Origin: Caulobacteraceae bacterium
GTDB lineage: Bacteria > Pseudomonadota > Alphaproteobacteria > Caulobacterales > Caulobacteraceae
Direction: 5' to 3'
NCBI GenBank assembly: GCA_027489335.1
Contig: JAIXZX010000009.1
Coordinates: 21,697-85,696, forward strand
DNA length: 64,000 nt
How positions within the stretch are numbered: position 1 is the first letter of the stretch; every line of letters starts with the position of its first letter. Below, piece by piece: positions 10,655-19,139 of the stretch. The translations under genes were made by a program, and so were the position numbers. The notes below the pieces were generated by a model. It was not told the origin of the DNA. It saw only the letters and a list, made by a program, of their open reading frames with translations, and did no database searches.

Positions 10655-11356
10655 ATGGATCCCGCCCTTCGACAGTTCCTGATCCGGTGGCCCCAGACCC
10701 TGGCGGTCGGCGCGATCACGCTTGCGCCGCTCGCCCTGACCGTCTGGGCGCTGTGGTTGCTGGCCAAGCTGGCGGCCCTTCTGGGCGCCCTGGTCATCCG
10801 GCCGCTCTCCAGCCTGGGCGGCAATGGGGATGAGGGCGGTGTCTTCATCACCGTTCTGGAAATCCTGACGGCCCTGGTTATCCTGACGATCGTCGGCGTC
10901 CTGGCCCGCGGCGCGGCGGGGCGCGCCTTCGGCAAGGCGGTGGATGATCTGGTGGGGCGCATCCCCATCGGGCGGACCATCTATTCCTCGGCCCAGAAAC
11001 TGATCGCAAGCTTCCAGTCGCCGATGGAGCAGGCCCAGAAGGTGGTGCTGATCGAGTTTCCGTCCGAGGAGATGAAGACGGTCGGCCTGGTCACCCAGAT
11101 CTTCCGGGCGGCCGACTCAGGCGAGGAGCTGGCGGCGGTCTATGTGCCGACCACGCCCAATCCCACCTCGGGTTATGTGGAAATCGTGCCCGTGGACCGG
11201 CTGATCTGGCTGGACTGGACTCTCAACGAAGCCATCCAGTTCATCGTCTCGGCCGGCGTGACGGCGCCGGACTCGATCAAGTATCGCGACAAGGGCCGGC
11301 CGCCCCTGGCCGATATCCCCGCGCCAACCGACGGGGACATTCCGCCGGCCCCTTGA
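10655..11356 (+). CDS. DUF502 family inner-membrane protein
   Basis: This 233-residue protein has two strong hydrophobic segments near the N-terminus: about residues 14-50 (LTLAPLALTVWALWLLAKLAALLGALVI) and about 65-90. A soluble domain follows with IPIGRTIYSSAQKL and the conserved VLIEFPSEEMKTVGLVTQ and VYVPTTPNPTSGYVEIVP. These are signatures of DUF502, a widespread membrane family without assigned function. It probably sits in the inner membrane with the C-terminal domain cytoplasmic. The start at 10655 was chosen as the first ATG of the frame. Confidence 0.9.
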   Translation: MDPALRQFLIRWPQTLAVGAITLAPLALTVWALWLLAKLAALLGALVIRPLSSLGGNGDEGGVFITVLEILTALVILTIVGVLARGAAGRAFGKAVDDLVGRIPIGRTIYSSAQKLIASFQSPMEQAQKVVLIEFPSEEMKTVGLVTQIFRAADSGEELAAVYVPTTPNPTSGYVEIVPVDRLIWLDWTLNEAIQFIVSAGVTAPDSIKYRDKGRPPLADIPAPTDGDIPPAP

Positions 11357-11366
11357 GGTCCTAAGG

Positions 11367-11813
11367 TCAGAAGGGCGGCAGGTCGCTCAGGCCGTCCACC
11401 AGATCGCCGATGGCGTCCCCATTCTGGGGTGTGGCCGGCGCCTTGGGCGCGGGGGCCTTGGCGGGCGGCGGGGCCGGCGCAGGGGGGCGTGCGGCCGGGG
11501 CCGGCTCGTCAGGGACCTGCAGGGCGGGCACCTGAGGATCGGCCTGAGCCGTCTCCGTCGGGGCTGCGGGCGCGGCGGCCTCAGCGGTCTCGGCGGCGGG
11601 TTCGACGGGCGCCTCGGCAGGGCCTTCGGCCGTCAGGGCCTGCGCCTCGGTGGCCACGACGGGCGCCGCGCCCTCGCCCTCGACCAGGCCTTCACCGGGC
11701 AGGCGTCCTCCACGCGGTTCTGCGCCGAGGATGCCCAGGGCGAAAGCGCCGACGGCGCAGACGAGCAACAGGAGCGCGACGATTCGCAAGACGGGTTGGG
11801 GCACGGTCCACAT
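11367..11813 (-). CDS. Membrane-anchored Pro/Ala-rich hypothetical protein
   Basis: I chose the ATG at 11811-11813, giving 148 residues. The N-terminus is a single transmembrane helix (VLRIVALLLLVCAVGAFALGIL, about residues 8-29). The rest is low-complexity and rich in Pro, Ala and Glu (PAPAPPPAKAPAPKAPA), ending in GDAIGDLVDGLSDLPPF. This looks like a periplasmic spacer or wall-spanning tail. A longer frame upstream runs through a dispersed repeat and is unlikely to be coding. It converges with the DUF502 gene and is divergent from ftsK. Function unknown. Confidence 0.65.
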   Translation of the reverse strand: MWTVPQPVLRIVALLLLVCAVGAFALGILGAEPRGGRLPGEGLVEGEGAAPVVATEAQALTAEGPAEAPVEPAAETAEAAAPAAPTETAQADPQVPALQVPDEPAPAARPPAPAPPPAKAPAPKAPATPQNGDAIGDLVDGLSDLPPF

Positions 11814-11824
11814 AGGGCGAAACC

Positions 11825-11869
11825 TAGAGCGCGTTTCTGAAAAGTGGAAACCGGTTTTGCGGTCAGAAT
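11825..11869. repeat. Dispersed alphaproteobacterial repeat (GAAAAGTGGAAACCGGTTTT)
   Basis: The stretch TAGAGCGCGTTTCTGAAAAGTGGAAACCGGTTTTGCGGTCAGAA contains the palindrome AAACCGGTTT. It resembles a sequence I know from many intergenic sites in Rhizobiales and relatives. Only one copy is present in this window. It lies just upstream of the minus-strand membrane-anchored gene, in the gap before ftsK. Its role is not established. Confidence 0.55.
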
Positions 11870-12018
11870 GCGCGCCAGGGGCCGCTGTGCCGCGCGCGAC
11901 ACCACATGGCCTTCGCGGCGCTGGGCTGATCTGGTCGGCCGCCTCCGTGGCGAGACCTGGGTAAACGCCTCTTAACCCTCCGCGGCCATAGATGGGCGCC
12001 AGTAGTTTTGGAGGCCCC

Positions 12019-14400
12019 ATGGCGCGGGCGGCGCGAAAATCCGGTCTTGAGCTCGGGCTGCATATCGCCCGGCTCGCGTGGACCCATCCCCTCGCCGCGC
12101 GGCTGCGGGGCGGCCTGCTGGCGGCCGCCGGCGTGGCCGTGGCCCTGGCCCTGGCGACCTATAACGCCGCCGATCCGAGTCTGAACGCCGCCACCGGGCA
12201 TGCGCCCCTGAATGTGTTGGGCCGACCGGGCGCGGTGATCGCCGATATCGCCATCCAGTCCCTCGGGCTTACGGCGGCCCTCACCGCCCTGATGATGGTG
12301 CTTCTGGGCCTCTCGCGCGCCCTGTCGCCCGACCCTGACGCCAGCCGCACAGACCTGCGCCTGCGCGCCGCCGTCGGCCTGGCCGGCGTTCTCGCCCTGG
12401 CCGCCCTGCTGGCTTGGCCGGCGCCGCCGGCTGTCTGGCCCCTGGCCAAGGGCCTGGGCGGCTTCTGGGGCCACGGAGTCCTGGCCGGCCTGGCCGGCCT
12501 GCTGGAGTTCGCCCGAATTCCGGCCGCCCGGCCCCTCGCCGCCCTGAGCCTGGGTCTCGTCGGAGCCGGCGCCCTGGCGTTCGCGCTTGGTGTCCGGCGT
12601 CTCAACCTCTCGGCCCTGGCCGAAAGCCTCACCCACGCCCTGACCCCGCGCCCCAAGGTCGAGATCGAGCCGCCGCCCGCCCCGGCGCCGGCCCGGGCCC
12701 GCCGCGCGGCCAAGGCCGCTGAGATTCCACCCCAGGCCCTGGGGCCGGCGCCGGGCGTCGCCCCGCCGGTGATGGCCCAGGTCGAGCCTGAGCCCCCTGA
12801 ACCTGCGTCGGGCCTCAGCATCCGGGCGCCCAAGACGCCGCCACGGGATTCCTCCCGCGAGAGTCGCGAGAACCAGGGGGTGTTCGACTTTGTCCGGCCC
12901 GACGGCTTCTCGCTTCCCGAGCTCTCCATGCTGGCCAAGCCCAAGCCGCGGGCGGCGGCCTTCGACGAGGGCGCCCTTCGCCAGAACGCCCAGCTGCTGG
13001 AAGGGGTGCTGGCCGAGTTCGGCGTCCGCGGCCAGATCGACCAGATCCGACCGGGTCCCGTGGTCACGCTCTACGAACTGGTGCCTGCGCCTGGCGTGAA
13101 GTCGGCCCGGGTCGTCGCCCTGTCGGACGACATCGCCCGCTCCATGTCCGTCGCCGCCTGCCGCGTGGCCGTGGTGCCTGGCCGCAACGCCATCGGCATC
13201 GAACTGCCCAACCAGAAGCGCGAAACCGTCTATCTGCGCGACCTGCTGGCCAGCCCCGAATACGAGCGCTCGACTCTGGCCCTGCCCATGGCGCTCGGCG
13301 AGAACATCGGCGGCGAGCCCTATATCGCCGACCTGTCGAAGATGCCCCACCTGCTGATCGCCGGCACGACCGGCTCGGGCAAGTCGGTCGGCGTCAACGC
13401 CATGATTCTGTCGATCCTCTACCGCCTGGCGCCAGACCAGTGCCGCTTCATCATGATCGACCCCAAGATGCTGGAGCTGTCGGTCTATGACGGCATCCCG
13501 CACCTGCTGGCGCCGGTCGTCACCGACTCCAAGAAGGCCATCGTCGCGCTGAAATGGACCGTGCGCGAGATGGAGGACCGCTATCGGCTGATGTCCAAGA
13601 TCGGGGTGCGAAACGTCGCCTCCTACAACGAGCGCGCCAAGGAAGCTGCGGCCAAGGGTGAGCACTTCGAGCGCACCGTCCAGACGGGCTTCGACGACAA
13701 TGGCCGCCCGGTCTATGAGAGCGAGCGGATCGATCCCAAGCCCATGCCCTACCTCGTGGTGGTCATCGACGAGGTGGCCGACCTGATGCTGGTGGCCGGC
13801 AAGGATGTGGAAGGCGCCGTCCAGCGCCTGGCCCAGATGGCCCGGGCCGCCGGCATCCACCTGATCATGGCCACGCAACGGCCGTCGGTGGACGTGATAA
13901 CCGGCACCATCAAGGCCAACTTCCCGACGCGGATCTCCTTCCAGGTCACCTCGAAGATCGACAGCCGCACCATCCTTGGAGAACAGGGCGGCGAGCAGCT
14001 GCTGGGCCAGGGCGACATGCTCTACATGGCCGGCGGCGGACGGATCACCCGCCTGCACGGCCCCTTCGTCTCCGACGAGGAGGTCGAGGCCGTGGCCAAG
14101 TTCCTGCGCGCCCAGGGCGAGCCGCAATATGTCGAGGACGTCACCGCCGGCGGCGATGACGAGGATGGCGGCGGCGGCGATGACTTCGGGGCCGGCGGCG
14201 GCTCTGGGGATGATCTTTATGACCGGGCCGTGGCCGTGGTCACCCGGGACGGCAAGGCCTCGACCAGCTACGTCCAGCGCCGGCTACAGATCGGCTACAA
14301 CCGTGCGGCCTCGCTGATCGAGCGGATGGAGCAAGAAGGCGTGGTCAGCCCTGCCAACCATGCGGGCAAGCGCGAAATCCTGGTGGGCGCGCCGCCCTGA
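12019..14400 (+). CDS. ftsK: DNA translocase FtsK
   Basis: This 793-residue protein is the septum-located DNA pump that clears the chromosome from the division plane. It has four hydrophobic segments in residues 30-190, a short Pro/Ala-rich linker, and the alpha and beta motor domains with Walker A GTTGSGKSVG near 450 and Walker B VVVIDEVADLM near 578. A C-terminal gamma winged helix (ASTSYVQRRLQIGYNRAASLIERMEQEGVV) reads polar DNA motifs. I chose the ATG at 12019 because GGAGG lies five bases upstream; an ATG at 11992 is in frame but lacks a site. The linker is short compared with E. coli, as usual in alphaproteobacteria. Confidence 0.97.
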   Translation: MARAARKSGLELGLHIARLAWTHPLAARLRGGLLAAAGVAVALALATYNAADPSLNAATGHAPLNVLGRPGAVIADIAIQSLGLTAALTALMMVLLGLSRALSPDPDASRTDLRLRAAVGLAGVLALAALLAWPAPPAVWPLAKGLGGFWGHGVLAGLAGLLEFARIPAARPLAALSLGLVGAGALAFALGVRRLNLSALAESLTHALTPRPKVEIEPPPAPAPARARRAAKAAEIPPQALGPAPGVAPPVMAQVEPEPPEPASGLSIRAPKTPPRDSSRESRENQGVFDFVRPDGFSLPELSMLAKPKPRAAAFDEGALRQNAQLLEGVLAEFGVRGQIDQIRPGPVVTLYELVPAPGVKSARVVALSDDIARSMSVAACRVAVVPGRNAIGIELPNQKRETVYLRDLLASPEYERSTLALPMALGENIGGEPYIADLSKMPHLLIAGTTGSGKSVGVNAMILSILYRLAPDQCRFIMIDPKMLELSVYDGIPHLLAPVVTDSKKAIVALKWTVREMEDRYRLMSKIGVRNVASYNERAKEAAAKGEHFERTVQTGFDDNGRPVYESERIDPKPMPYLVVVIDEVADLMLVAGKDVEGAVQRLAQMARAAGIHLIMATQRPSVDVITGTIKANFPTRISFQVTSKIDSRTILGEQGGEQLLGQGDMLYMAGGGRITRLHGPFVSDEEVEAVAKFLRAQGEPQYVEDVTAGGDDEDGGGGDDFGAGGGSGDDLYDRAVAVVTRDGKASTSYVQRRLQIGYNRAASLIERMEQEGVVSPANHAGKREILVGAPP

Positions 14401-14703
14401 CGGGGGCTTGGCTGGAAGTTTAGGTAGGTGGGCGCGCCCGACGAAGTCCGGACGGGGCTTGGGGGGAGAGAAGCGTCTCAGTCTCACGCCCGGCGCGCCC
14501 TTGCGCAGGTCCGGCTGACGTCTTTCGACCGTCGTGGGGGGACGCCGTCCTGCACCGTCAACAGATTGGATTGCAGGGCGAAAATTCAAGCGCCTGCGAC
14601 TTTTTGGCGCTTCGGCGGGGCGCCATGGCCGTTCCCGACCGCATCAATGGCCCGCCCGCGAGCGTAGATGAGGTCAAACCCTCTGCCTCCAGGAGTTGAC
14701 ACC
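14401..14703. other. Intergenic region, no gene seen
   Basis: These 303 bases lie between ftsK and the SDR gene. Short open frames here have no recognisable features. The only functional mark is AGGAGTTG just before the SDR start. No hairpin with a T-run was found, so how ftsK transcription ends is unclear. Confidence 0.5.
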
Positions 14704-15420
14704 ATGGGCGTAAGCATCGTCATCGGCGCCACCGGCGGCATCGGCGCAGCCCTGGTCGAACAGCTGGCCGCGCGGGCCGAGGGCGGCCCCGTTGTGGCCC
14801 TGTCGCGACGCCGCCCAGACGCCCTGCCCGCGGGCGTCAGCTGGGGGCCTATCGACCTGGATGATGAGGCGTCGATCCTGGCCGCCGCCGAGGCCCTGGA
14901 TCCCCATGTGGCCATTGATCGGGTGCTGGTGGCCACCGGCCGGCTGCAGGTCCTCGGTCGGACGCCGGAGAAGACCTGGCGCCAACTCGACCGGGACGCG
15001 TTGCTGGCGGCCTTCGCCGACAATGCGGTGGGACCGGCCCTGGTGGCCAAACACTTCCTGCCGCGCCTGCCAAGGGACCAGAGGAGCGTCTTCGCCGCCC
15101 TCTCGGCGAAGGTGGGCAGCATCGGGGATAATCGGCTGGGGGGCTGGTATGGGTACCGAGCCTCCAAGTCCGCGCTCAATCAGCTGATCCACACCCTGGC
15201 CATCGAGCTCGCCCGTCAGCGGCCCCAGGCCATCTGCGTGGCCCTGCATCCAGGCACGGTGGATACGGGCCTGTCGGCGCCGTTCCAGGGGGGCGTCAGC
15301 GCCGAGAAGCTTTTCACCCGGGACCTCGCCGCCACACAGTTGCTGTCGGTCCTCGACGGGCTGAGCCCAGCCGACAGCGGCGGCTTCTTCGGCTGGGACG
15401 GCGCGGCCCTCCCATGGTGA
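14704..15420 (+). CDS. SDR family oxidoreductase (C-factor-like)
   Basis: This 238-residue short-chain dehydrogenase has the N-terminal dinucleotide-binding motif GATGGIGAAL and the catalytic Tyr-x-x-x-Lys in GYRASKSALNQ. An upstream Ser is in FAALSAKVGS. The C-terminus (FFGWDGAALPW) resembles CsgA/C-factor-like SDRs. The start at 14704 follows CCAGGAG; a start at 14668 lacks one. It overlaps the photolyase gene by seven bases (ATGGTGA), so the two are translationally coupled and probably act in one response, perhaps to light or oxidative stress. The substrate is unknown. Confidence 0.88.
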   Translation: MGVSIVIGATGGIGAALVEQLAARAEGGPVVALSRRRPDALPAGVSWGPIDLDDEASILAAAEALDPHVAIDRVLVATGRLQVLGRTPEKTWRQLDRDALLAAFADNAVGPALVAKHFLPRLPRDQRSVFAALSAKVGSIGDNRLGGWYGYRASKSALNQLIHTLAIELARQRPQAICVALHPGTVDTGLSAPFQGGVSAEKLFTRDLAATQLLSVLDGLSPADSGGFFGWDGAALPW

Positions 15421-16982
15421 GGCGTCTGATTCTGGTGCTGGGCGACCAGCTCTCGCCGCCGCACAAACTGTCCAGTCTCCGCCACGCTGAGCCTGGCCAG
15501 GATGTGGTTCTGATGGCCGAGGTCGTTGAGGAGATGACCTATGCCCCGCACCATCGCCAGAAGCTGGTCATGGTCTTCTCCGCCATGCGCCAGCACGCCG
15601 AAGCCCTGCGGGGGCTGGGCTTTGAGGTGCGCTATGTCCGCCACGACGCGCTCGGTAACAGCGGCAGCCTGACGGGCGAACTGCGCCGCGCGGCTGATGA
15701 TCTGCGGCCGGGAGAGATCTGGCTCACCCGCTCGGGAGAGTGGCGCCTGGAGCGGGCTTTCGATGACCTGGAGGTGAGCCTGCCCGCGCCGCTCCGCCGG
15801 CTGGCCGATGATCGCTACCTCTGCGAGACCGAGACCTTCGAACGCTGGGCCAGGGGGCGGCGGGAGCTCCGCATGGAGTTCTTCTACCGCGAGATGCGCC
15901 GTCGGTACGGGGTTCTGATGGACGGCGATCAGCCGGCCGGAGGGCGCTGGAACTTCGACGCCGAAAACCGCCGGCGCCTGCCCAAGGGCGTCCGGCCTCC
16001 AGAGCGGCTGACCATCGCGCCCAATGCGGTGACGAAAGGCCTGATCGCCGAGATCACGGCCCTGTCGCCGGACGGGTTTGGTGAGCTCGACGCCTTCGGC
16101 TGGGTGACCAATGGGCAGGAGGCCGAAGACCTAGCCCGCCACTTCTTCGCCGACATTCTCCCGGGCTTCGGCGATCACCAGGACGCCATGGCCAGGGGCG
16201 CGCCCTGGCTCTGGCACGGCCGGCTCTCGGCGGCCCTGAATCTTGGCCTGCTCGATCCTCTGGATCTCTGCCGCCGGGCCGAGGCGCAATGGCGGGACGG
16301 CCGCGCGCCCCTGAACGCGGTGGAGGGGTTCATCCGCCAGATCCTCGGCTGGCGGGAGTTCGTGCGGGGGATCTACTGGCTGAAGATGCCGGGCTATCTC
16401 GAGACCAATGCGCTCGGCGCCGCCAACCGCCTGCCGGACTTCTACTGGTCGGGCGAGACCGACATGGCCTGCGTGGCCGCGGTGGTGGCCGAGACGAGGG
16501 CCCACGCCTACGCCCACCATATCCAGCGGCTGATGGTCACCGGCAATCTCGCCATGCTGCTGGGGGTCGCCCCGGCGGAGATCAACGCCTGGTACCTGGG
16601 GGTCTATGCCGACGCCTATGAGTGGGTGGAGGCGCCCAACACCCATGGCATGGCCACCTATGCTGATGGCGGTCTGGTAGGGTCCAAGCCCTATGCGGCC
16701 AGCGGGGCCTATATCAACCGGATGAGCGATTACTGCGGAACCTGCGCCTATGAGGTGAAGGATCGCCTGGGCGAGCGGGCCTGCCCCTTCAACAGCCTCT
16801 ACTGGGACTTCCTCGATCGGAACGCCGCGCGGCTGGACGCCAATCCACGCATGGCGCTGCCCTACAAGTCTCTGGCCCGCCTGGACGCGGCCGAGCGAGG
16901 GGCGATCGCCGAGCGCGCCGAGGCGCTGCGCCAGAGTTTCGGCGCAACGCCGCTTCAGGCGGAGGGGCGCGTCAGCACATAG
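15414..16982 (+). CDS. Iron-sulfur bacterial cryptochrome/photolyase (PhrB/CryB type)
   Basis: This 522-residue protein belongs to the FeS-BCP group, whose characterised members include the Agrobacterium (6-4) photolyase PhrB. It begins VRRLILVLGDQLS, typical of the antenna-binding Rossmann domain, and has the FAD-binding helical domain (NAVEGFIRQILGWREF). Four likely 4Fe-4S ligands are visible: one Cys in DMACVAAV, two in DYCGTC and one in RACPFN. The expected role is light-driven repair of DNA or light signalling. It overlaps the upstream SDR gene, and its last 28 bases overlap the convergent DUF454 gene. Confidence 0.93.
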   Translation: MVRRLILVLGDQLSPPHKLSSLRHAEPGQDVVLMAEVVEEMTYAPHHRQKLVMVFSAMRQHAEALRGLGFEVRYVRHDALGNSGSLTGELRRAADDLRPGEIWLTRSGEWRLERAFDDLEVSLPAPLRRLADDRYLCETETFERWARGRRELRMEFFYREMRRRYGVLMDGDQPAGGRWNFDAENRRRLPKGVRPPERLTIAPNAVTKGLIAEITALSPDGFGELDAFGWVTNGQEAEDLARHFFADILPGFGDHQDAMARGAPWLWHGRLSAALNLGLLDPLDLCRRAEAQWRDGRAPLNAVEGFIRQILGWREFVRGIYWLKMPGYLETNALGAANRLPDFYWSGETDMACVAAVVAETRAHAYAHHIQRLMVTGNLAMLLGVAPAEINAWYLGVYADAYEWVEAPNTHGMATYADGGLVGSKPYAASGAYINRMSDYCGTCAYEVKDRLGERACPFNSLYWDFLDRNAARLDANPRMALPYKSLARLDAAERGAIAERAEALRQSFGATPLQAEGRVST

Positions 16983-17392
16983 AGGGCGCAGAAGGTCAGA
17001 ACCACGCCGACCCCCATCGGGACCCAAGGATTGGCGGCCGTGAGCATCACCACCACCAGGCTCAGCCCCATGCCGATCACCGCCGCCAGCTTGGCCCGGG
17101 GCGGGATCGCGCCGTGCCGGTCCCAGGCCCGCAGGGTGGGGCCGAACCGCTTGTGGGCGTAGAGCCGGGCGCGCAGCTTCGGCGCGCTCTTGCCGAACGC
17201 CCAGGCGGCTATGATCAGGAAGATGGTGGTCGGCAGAAGCGGCAGGAAGGCGCCGACAATGCCGAGCCCCAGGGCCGCAAGCCCGAGGGCCCTATACAAG
17301 AGCGCGGCCGCAGGCGAGATCGCAGGCGGCGCCTGCGACTCCTCCTCGGGTGCTGCTGCGGGATCGCTCGGCGCCGACATGGGCGCGAGCAT
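16955..17392 (-). CDS. DUF454 (YbaN) family membrane protein
   Basis: This 145-residue protein has hydrophobic segments at about residues 33-68 (LLYRALGLAALGLGIVGAFLPLLPTTIFLIIAAWAF) and at about 102-140. The motif LPLLPTTIFLIIAAWAFGKSAPKLRARL is the mark of DUF454/YbaN, small inner-membrane proteins of unknown function. A longer upstream extension in the same frame is low-quality sequence and was dropped. The ATG at 17378-17380 is an alternative start four codons in. It converges with and overlaps the photolyase gene by 28 bases. Confidence 0.88.
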   Translation of the reverse strand: MLAPMSAPSDPAAAPEEESQAPPAISPAAALLYRALGLAALGLGIVGAFLPLLPTTIFLIIAAWAFGKSAPKLRARLYAHKRFGPTLRAWDRHGAIPPRAKLAAVIGMGLSLVVVMLTAANPWVPMGVGVVLTFCALYVLTRPSA

Positions 17393-17433
17393 GCCACAGG
17401 TCTTGCGAGGGGGTCGCAGAAAAGAGGCGAGCC

Positions 17434-17964
17434 CTAGCCGCGCATCAGGGTCGGCTCGAAGCGGATCAGCGCTTCGGCGACCTGAGCGTCGGGCGCCAGG
17501 TTGCGGATCACGGTGGCCAGCCCCCGGCTGATCTCCCGCTGTCGGAGGCTGTCGACGCCCTCCAGGGCCTGCCGATTGAAGGCGAGCAGCTGATCCACCG
17601 CCTGATCGTACAGGGCCTGACCCTGCGACGTCAGAGAGAGGTGGACCTGCCGGCGATCGGTCGCCGGCGTGGTGCGCGTCATCAGATCGCGACGAACCAG
17701 CTGGTCGACGCTGCGGGTGAGGGTTGTGCGATCCACGGCCGTGAAGGCGGCCAGATCCGACATGGAGCAGACGCCAAACCGGCGGACGGTCGAAATGGCG
17801 CGCCATTGCCCCAAGGTCAGTTCCAGAGGGGTCAGGGCCCGCTCGAACGCCGCGTCACGGCGTCGCACCGCCTGGAACAGCAGGTAGAAGAAGTACTCCG
17901 GCACGTCGAGGCCGAACTCCGCCTCGACGTCAACGGATCGCAGTTCAGCTTTGGTTTCAGTCAT
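17434..17964 (-). CDS. MarR family transcriptional regulator
   Basis: This 176-residue protein has the MarR layout: N-terminal dimer helices, then a winged helix-turn-helix with LTLGQWRAISTVRRFG, SMSDLAAFTAVDRTTLTRSVDQLVRRDLM and the wing DRRQVHLSLTSQGQALYDQ. Such proteins repress efflux, stress or aromatic catabolic genes and respond to small ligands. It starts 209 bases from the divergent gene at 18174. The shared gap contains a TGCAAATGGTGCAAA direct repeat that might be its own site, but no target can be named. Confidence 0.92.
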   Translation of the reverse strand: MTETKAELRSVDVEAEFGLDVPEYFFYLLFQAVRRRDAAFERALTPLELTLGQWRAISTVRRFGVCSMSDLAAFTAVDRTTLTRSVDQLVRRDLMTRTTPATDRRQVHLSLTSQGQALYDQAVDQLLAFNRQALEGVDSLRQREISRGLATVIRNLAPDAQVAEALIRFEPTLMRG

Positions 17965-18050
17965 ATAGTGAAGCTCTCCGTGGCGCAGAGAGCACGGGTT
18001 CGCTCACGGGCACAAGTCGCATCTGCAAATGGTGCAAACGCACGCACGTG

Positions 18051-18079
18051 TTGACAGTCCAGCTGTGCGCCCCTAGTCA
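18051..18079 (+). promoter_or_regulatory. Predicted sigma-70 promoter for the gene at 18174
   Basis: TTGACA (18051-18056), a 17-base spacer and TAGTCA (18074-18079) form a near-consensus housekeeping promoter on the plus strand. It would start transcription about 85 bases before the ATG at 18174. Confidence 0.55.
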
Positions 18080-18173
18080 GCGCCCACAGTCAGACGACGC
18101 CGTTATGCGGTCGCCGCGCGGGGGATCCCCGCCGCGTGCGACCGGCGGCCGCCAGCATTTACAGAGGTTTTCC

Positions 18174-18515
18174 ATGAGTCGACCGCCAGAGGCGGGCCTC
18201 GACGATCTTCGTCGTCAGCTTGTCGAACTGCAGAGCGACGTCAGACGGCTCACCGCCTATGGGCGCGCTGTCGCCACCGCTGTGGCGACCCTTTCGCCGG
18301 CCGCCCAGACCGCCCTGGTCCAGGCCCTGGGGCGGGACGACCTGCCCTTTGACAATGACGCCCAGGGCGATCTCTTCGAGTCGTCGGGTCGTGTTCAGGC
18401 GCTCGGTCGCTCCGAGGCGGCCTTGGCCCGGGACTTGGAGCGAGCCCTGGTGGCCCATGCCGCGGACCTGGATGAGGACGACGCCGGGGAACGAGACCGC
18501 CGGGCAAGGGGCTGA
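18174..18515 (+). CDS. Hypothetical protein with N-terminal coiled coil
   Basis: This 113-residue acidic protein begins with a heptad-like helix (LDDLRRQLVELQSDVRRLTAYGRAVATAVATL, about residues 9-40). A likely helical middle follows, then an acidic tail (HAADLDEDDAGERDRR). No family was recognised. I chose the ATG at 18174, since the frame upstream to 18048 overlaps the predicted promoter. It ends five bases before the convergent response regulator. It may be a small structural or regulatory protein. Confidence 0.6.
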   Translation: MSRPPEAGLDDLRRQLVELQSDVRRLTAYGRAVATAVATLSPAAQTALVQALGRDDLPFDNDAQGDLFESSGRVQALGRSEAALARDLERALVAHAADLDEDDAGERDRRARG

Positions 18516-18520
18516 GCGCC

Positions 18521-18961
18521 TCAGATATCCAGCCGCCAGAGGGCCTCGATGAGTTCGGCGGGCTCGAACGGTTTGACAATCCAGCCGGCGACGCCGGCGG
18601 CCCGTCCCCGGGCCATCTTGGACTCCGCATCCTCACTCGAAACGATCATCACCGGAACGTCGGCGAAGGCTGGCCGGGCGCGGATCTCGCTCAACAGGGC
18701 GAAGCCGTCCATTCGCGGCATGTTGAGGTCTGTCAGCACAACGTCGGGCCGGCGGCTGGCCATGATGGCCAAGGCGCTCGCTCCGTCCTCAGCCACCCAG
18801 ACCTCGTAGCCCACCGCGCTCAGGACATCCTCAAGCAGGAGCCGGATGACCGGGGAGTCATCGACCACCAGCACGCGGGTGGGGCCACGCACCTGCTGCG
18901 GCGCCCGTCGAGCCTCAGGACCGGACATGCGGACAGCCTGGACGGATTGTGCGGCCTGCAT
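18521..18961 (-). CDS. Single-domain response regulator (CheY-like)
   Basis: This 146-residue protein is a receiver domain with no output domain. The acidic pair is Asp34-Asp35 (VLVVDDS), the phospho-acceptor is Asp78 (VVLTDLNMP), and the conserved Lys is in WIVKPFEPAE. The first 27 residues are a non-conserved extension; an ATG at residue 12 is an alternative start. Such proteins move phosphoryl groups between kinases or act on flagella and cell-cycle targets. No histidine kinase is adjacent, so the partner is unknown. Confidence 0.92.
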   Translation of the reverse strand: MQAAQSVQAVRMSGPEARRAPQQVRGPTRVLVVDDSPVIRLLLEDVLSAVGYEVWVAEDGASALAIMASRRPDVVLTDLNMPRMDGFALLSEIRARPAFADVPVMIVSSEDAESKMARGRAAGVAGWIVKPFEPAELIEALWRLDI

Positions 18962-19139
18962 GATCGGCGTCGGTTCCAGAGCGTGACAGGGAGAAAGCTC
19001 CGCGCATCTGTTCGCAGATGTGATGAAAAATACGGTTAAACGCGAGAAATTTCTCTAATAGGAGAATCCGCTTGTGCGGACAAGGTGCTGCGCTGCGGCG
19101 CAGCAAAATGGGCTCGGGGTGTGGCTGAGTGGCCCCAGG

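Noticed and set aside
11863..14127. 754-codon minus-strand frame opposite ftsK
   Set aside because: Antisense shadow; Gly/His/Gln-rich low-complexity translation and no ribosome site.
18019..18036. TGCAAATGGTGCAAAC considered as a fourth Fur-like box
   Set aside because: It is a direct repeat with different spacing, unlike the palindromic boxes at the iron genes, and no iron gene is adjacent.
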